This document shows positions 59,773 to 64,000 of a stretch of 64,000 bases of DNA, piece by piece (the first letter of the stretch is position 1; every line of letters starts with the position of its first letter). The notes under the pieces were generated by a model. It was not told the DNA's origin, did not search any database, and was given only the letters and a program-made list of their open reading frames with translations. This DNA is from Nitrosopumilus sp. LS_AOA (lineage in GTDB: Archaea > Thermoproteota > Nitrososphaeria > Nitrososphaerales > Nitrosopumilaceae), in NCBI GenBank assembly GCA_001543015.1, contig LFLC01000008.1, positions 1 to 64,000 on the forward strand, read 5' to 3'. Both the position numbers and the translations under genes were made by a program.

Positions 59773-60605
59773 CCTAATACCTCCCGTGAACCGATCTCAT
59801 TACTTAATCCAAGCAAACTAACCATTTTACCAAGTTCTTTATCAGATATTTTACAGTTGTTGTGTGCAAGCTTTAGTGCATAAGGATACCCGCCCACACT
59901 AGTTTTAAATAATTTATTTATGACTGATTTTACTTCACCATCACCATACCCTTCTCCTAAAAATTCTAGTTTAATTATTGGCGTTGAATCACTCAATCTG
60001 ACAAATGTGGATGATATGATTTTGTCTGCCCCGTATTTTTTTTCTACAAAAATTTTACTAAATCCTGGAGAATTAGTTACATGATTATAGTAAAAAATAT
60101 CTCCTGCAAGAGAACCTAAATTTTCAAATTGTTTTTTTGTGTTTGAAGTTTTTGCAATAAATATTACATTGTTTTTCTTTTTCATTATTCTTACAATTGA
60201 TGAACTCAAATTTGCCTGCCTCGTCATTAATTGAGAATGCAGTGAACCATCCATTAATACAAGGTCAACTTGGTCTACTGTTTTTTCACAAGCTTCAATC
60301 TCCATTTTGCTTGCTACACTTGAAATTTCATCTGCAGAACCTAATCCTGACTTGTGTAAATCAACTAGAATCTCGCCATCTATTTTTATTGAAACTGCAG
60401 TAGTTGCCCAAAGCTCAATTCCTTGAAATTTAGTATTGTTAAAACTAGAATCAATTCCTGCAGTAACTACTTCTTCTTTTGTAGGCGTAAACTCTATCCA
60501 ACTATCTCGTGCTTTTTGTAAAATTTGCTCAAATTTTGGACCTCTGAGGATTGATAGCATCTTGTCACGATTAATGATGGCATCCTTGTATACAGAATTG
60601 AGCAC
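59769..60605 (-). CDS. nurA: NurA nuclease
   Basis: VTAGIDSSFNNTKFQGIELW; LVLMDGSL; ATGA overlap with herA. Confidence 0.9.
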   Translation of the reverse strand: MLNSVYKDAIINRDKMLSILRGPKFEQILQKARDSWIEFTPTKEEVVTAGIDSSFNNTKFQGIELWATTAVSIKIDGEILVDLHKSGLGSADEISSVASKMEIEACEKTVDQVDLVLMDGSLHSQLMTRQANLSSSIVRIMKKKNNVIFIAKTSNTKKQFENLGSLAGDIFYYNHVTNSPGFSKIFVEKKYGADKIISSTFVRLSDSTPIIKLEFLGEGYGDGEVKSVINKLFKTSVGGYPYALKLAHNNCKISDKELGKMVSLLGLSNEIGSREVLG

Positions 60606-60678
60606 ATCAATACTTTGTAGGTTTGAATAAAATCTTTAGGTTATGTTAAGCATTGACTAAACTGATCCATTAAATCAT

Positions 60679-61785
60679 TCATCCTATTCTACCTTTGAAG
60701 ACAATTTTCTCATCAGTTCCTGATGGTGTAGATCTATCAATGTATCTAATTTCATACTTGTCTCCAATGTGTATTGTTTTACCATCTAATTGTCTTGGGA
60801 TTTTAATTTTCACCTCAAAGGTACTTGTGTTTGGACCCGTCTCAATTAATGAACTAGAGTTTGCATTAAATTTTGGATTTGCAAGAGTTGTTCTAATTCC
60901 TCCCTCTCCTCTAAATTCAAAAGAACTTAATGGAATCTTGTCTTCATTTTTTGAATCTCTATTTGCATCTGGTTCATAAATTCTAAATGTAAACTCATGA
61001 CCTATTCTTGAACCACCACCTGATGTTCCTACTTTGGCAAATGTTTTAGTTAAAGTAAATGATTTTGTTAATACTCTTTGCTCCCCTATATCATCTGATG
61101 CATCAAGATATTTTATCACAATTATATCATCTTGATCTAATGGGATGCCATTAATTGTACTTGGTAATTCTAGTTTCATGTAAAATTTACCTGTATCACG
61201 TCCTGTCTCAATTATTTTTTCAGGTCCACTAATTGAAATTCCATTAATTGTGAATTCAAATAACCCTGCAGTGGATATTACCTCTACTGCATTGTGGGAT
61301 ATATTCAAATCATTATCTGTTATGTAAAAATTTACTATTGACATATCTGATGCAGGTATTGTTTCTATCTCATTTTCTGATGCAATGATTGATTTGATTT
61401 GATTTGTGTCAGTGAATTTTATTGAATTATACAACATGTTTGTTTTTTGCATCTTTACTGCAGTTTCAGATTTCACACATGCAGCAAGCCCATTTATTCT
61501 AATTACCAACTCTAGTCTCTCTTTACATATGACATCCTCTGGTAGTACTCCTTGGTTCATCTGTTTTTTTGGTGATTCTATCTTTGTATTTGAAAATATT
61601 TCTTGATTTTGAGGATTCTCAGAACAAAGTCTATCACCACAAACTTTATTCGAATTTGTTTCCCAGATTGATTTTCCTGCAGCTTGCTCTACAAATGATT
61701 CTTGAATTCCAACCATCACAAGTAAAATCATTAAAACTGGCAGTAATGCCCATCTCATAATTTTGATTATGCCTATAAACCTCAT
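60679..61785 (-). CDS. Secreted hypothetical protein
   Basis: Signal peptide; two homologous beta-type segments (ETGRDTGKFYMKLELP and ETGPNTSTFEVKIKIP). Confidence 0.7.
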   Translation of the reverse strand: MRFIGIIKIMRWALLPVLMILLVMVGIQESFVEQAAGKSIWETNSNKVCGDRLCSENPQNQEIFSNTKIESPKKQMNQGVLPEDVICKERLELVIRINGLAACVKSETAVKMQKTNMLYNSIKFTDTNQIKSIIASENEIETIPASDMSIVNFYITDNDLNISHNAVEVISTAGLFEFTINGISISGPEKIIETGRDTGKFYMKLELPSTINGIPLDQDDIIVIKYLDASDDIGEQRVLTKSFTLTKTFAKVGTSGGGSRIGHEFTFRIYEPDANRDSKNEDKIPLSSFEFRGEGGIRTTLANPKFNANSSSLIETGPNTSTFEVKIKIPRQLDGKTIHIGDKYEIRYIDRSTPSGTDEKIVFKGRIG

Positions 61786-61867
61786 AAAGTATTCTACTAA
61801 TTTGAATTCAAATTATGGTGATCTAGTGGACTAGAATTAATTAAGAGATTAATTCTAAAACAAACAC

Positions 61868-62686
61868 TTGAAAAAAATAGGATTACTTGGTTGTGGGGCA
61901 ATTGGAACTCAAATTGCCTTGGCAATTGATTCAGGAAAAATTCCTGCAGTACTCACTCACGTATATGATGATTCAAAGAATGCATCAGAATTACTTGTTG
62001 CAAAATTACAAAACAAACCAGAAATTGTTGAAAACACTCATCTCTTATCCTCAAACTCTGTAAATATTATTGTAGAAGCTGCATCTCAAGATGCAGTTAA
62101 AGATGTAGCATTAAGTATTTTACAAAATAAAAAAGACTTGATGATTATGAGTGTTGGCGCACTACTTGATGAATCAATTTATGATATTTTATCAGATGCA
62201 TGTAATGATTTCAATAAAACAATCTATCTTCCTTCTGGCGCAATTGCCGGTCTTGATGGAATTAAATCAATTAAAGATGAATTAGATTCTATATCCATAA
62301 CTACAACAAAACACCCTCGTTCATTAAAGGGTGCAAAGTTTTTTGAAACCTCTGAGATTAATTTAGATAAAATTAATTCAATTACAACAATTTTTGAGGG
62401 AACTGCAAAAGAAGCAGTCTCTTTATTTCCTAAAAACATTAACGTTGCAGCACTATTATCATTAACTGGAATTGGTAGTGAAAAAACTCGCGTCAAAATA
62501 ATTGCTGATCCTAACACTGACAAAAATACTCATCACATTGAAGCTGCAGGGGCATTTGGGAAAATGACATTTAACATTGAGAACTTTCCTGATGCTAATA
62601 ATCCAAAAACAAGTAGACTGGCAATTTTGTCAGCTATTGAGACTTTGAGGAAATATTGTTCAAATGGTATTCAAATTGGTACCTAA
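61868..62686 (+). CDS. nadX: L-aspartate dehydrogenase (TTG start)
   Basis: IGLLGCGAIGTQIALAID; YLPSGAIAGLDGIKS; RIAD-like domain. Confidence 0.88.
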   Translation: MKKIGLLGCGAIGTQIALAIDSGKIPAVLTHVYDDSKNASELLVAKLQNKPEIVENTHLLSSNSVNIIVEAASQDAVKDVALSILQNKKDLMIMSVGALLDESIYDILSDACNDFNKTIYLPSGAIAGLDGIKSIKDELDSISITTTKHPRSLKGAKFFETSEINLDKINSITTIFEGTAKEAVSLFPKNINVAALLSLTGIGSEKTRVKIIADPNTDKNTHHIEAAGAFGKMTFNIENFPDANNPKTSRLAILSAIETLRKYCSNGIQIGT

Positions 62687-62874
62687 GATGAGTATACTTT
62701 ATGACTATATGATTTAGATAACAAGAAAATGAAAACTAAATTTTACACCTATTTACATCTCAATTTATCCACTAGAAATACTCAAGCCTTAATGGATTCT
62801 AATCTTTGAAGCAAAAATATGGTATATTGTTTAGTTAACACAAATTTTATTTTATTAATGATGTAAAATAGTAA

Positions 62875-63807
62875 ATGGTAATGAGAAAAATTCTTTTTAT
62901 TCCTATACTCCTCGCAGTAATTGCAATTATTTCGTTTTCAGTATTGACTCCTTCTACCACAGAAAACCCCACATTATCTATTGTTGAGCCTATTGATTTT
63001 GATACTGTCCCCATACGAATTGGTACTATTGGAGATAGTGCAACTAAACTAATTATTAGATTTCAACCAACAGCTAACTATCTTGCAGAACATCTAAGTG
63101 ATGAACAGACACAGTATTCTGGAAAAGTTGTAATTGCAAAAACAATTGATAGTATGATTACATTATTGAATAATAATGAATTAGATATTTTTGTTGAAAG
63201 CCCATTTACCACAGTCACAATAATGGAACATACTGAAATTACTCCATCATTAATTCGTTGGAAACAAAACTCCCAATCATACCACACTGTATTTTTATCT
63301 CTCATTGATTCAAACATTACATCAATTAGCGATTCTACTATTGAAACTTGGATCTTTGAAACTAAAGAATCAACAAGTGGTTATTTGTTACCTCTAGCAT
63401 ACATGTCTGAACAAGGAATTTTTTCTTCGTCAAATGGAAAAAAGCAAAATTTTATTTTTAGTGGAGAGGATGAAAATACTCCAGTTTGGCTAATTGAAAA
63501 AAAGGGGGATGTTGGAGTAATGTCTAATTTAGATTTTGAAGCATTACCCGTTTCTATAAAAAATAAATTACAAATTATTGATCAAACCATGGATGTATCT
63601 AGGCATGTAGTATCTATTAATTCAAAATTAGATTTTACATTGACTGAAAAAATCTCTGAAATTCTGATAAATATGGAAAATGACCCTCAAGGAGTAAAAA
63701 TTATGTCTGATTTTAAAAATACCAAAAAATATTCTGAATTTGATTCACTAGAAATTGACACCATTAAAAAAATGCTTGATTCAATTCCTATAGGTATACA
63801 AAATTGA
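62875..63807 (+). CDS. PhnD-like (phosphonate/phosphite-type) substrate-binding protein
   Basis: IRIGTIGDSATKLIIRFQPTANYLAEHLSD; LDIFVESPFTTVTIM; GDVGVMSNLDFEALP. Confidence 0.75.
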   Translation: MVMRKILFIPILLAVIAIISFSVLTPSTTENPTLSIVEPIDFDTVPIRIGTIGDSATKLIIRFQPTANYLAEHLSDEQTQYSGKVVIAKTIDSMITLLNNNELDIFVESPFTTVTIMEHTEITPSLIRWKQNSQSYHTVFLSLIDSNITSISDSTIETWIFETKESTSGYLLPLAYMSEQGIFSSSNGKKQNFIFSGEDENTPVWLIEKKGDVGVMSNLDFEALPVSIKNKLQIIDQTMDVSRHVVSINSKLDFTLTEKISEILINMENDPQGVKIMSDFKNTKKYSEFDSLEIDTIKKMLDSIPIGIQN

Positions 63808-64000
63808 AATTATCTACACAATTTCTAATTTTGATTCTTTTTGCGGCCTTGTTTTTTGCAGTAGGATATCAATCAGTTTTTTATTTTCAAATCCAACAAA
63901 ATATTGTAGATTCTAGAGTTTCAGAGGCATCATCTATTATTCAATTATCTGGAAATGAAATGAAGGATTCAGTATATTTCTTAGATTATGAATCAATAAA
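63804..64000 (+). CDS. N-terminus of a membrane sensor protein (probable histidine kinase), cut by the window edge
   Basis: TTG start overlapping the PhnD-like stop; MKLSTQFLILILFAALFFAVGYQSVFYFQIQQNIVDSRVSEASSIIQLSGNEMKD... Confidence 0.55.
   Translation, partial: MKLSTQFLILILFAALFFAVGYQSVFYFQIQQNIVDSRVSEASSIIQLSGNEMKDSVYFLDYESI

Noticed and set aside
55022-60605. NurA-HerA-Mre11-Rad50 as a novel defence operon
   Set aside because: This is the standard archaeal end-resection operon in canonical order.

Overview
The window is chromosomal DNA from an AT-rich marine ammonia-oxidising archaeon (Nitrosopumilus-like Nitrososphaerota/Thaumarchaeota). The assignment rests on a NirK-type multicopper oxidase, ADP-forming acyl-CoA ligase plus enoyl-CoA hydratase (3HP/4HB carbon fixation), archaeal DnaG, L15e/L31e/L39e, NurA-HerA-Mre11-Rad50, a LysW-dependent lysine/arginine cluster and a divergent FtsZ-like protein. 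Most of the window is dense core genome. The main accessory stretch is about 4.2-16.2 kb. It holds unrecognised proteins, a secreted matrixin-like protease with a CFI-box C-terminus, a HEPN-like protein (Rx4H), a regulator with palindromic sites in its divergent promoter, and a structured intergenic element. The observations I rate highest are: (1) two LysW carrier genes missed by the ORF track, one ending in the canonical EDWGE and the other in EDWGQ, which lacks the expected attachment Glu; (2) a 73-nt nested inverted repeat at 12806-12878 next to the HEPN gene; (3) three palindromic elements in the 14820-14941 divergent promoter; (4) two proteins with different ectodomains but the same CFI-box C-terminal module; (5) ribosomal protein L31e with an 11-unit 15-bp repeat tail; (6) an 1112-aa orphan protein that looks like a helical-repeat scaffold; (7) an FtsZ-like protein with a degenerate tubulin signature; (8) Rad50 with two CxxC motifs. 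No rRNA, convincing tRNA, CRISPR array, transposase or prophage was found.
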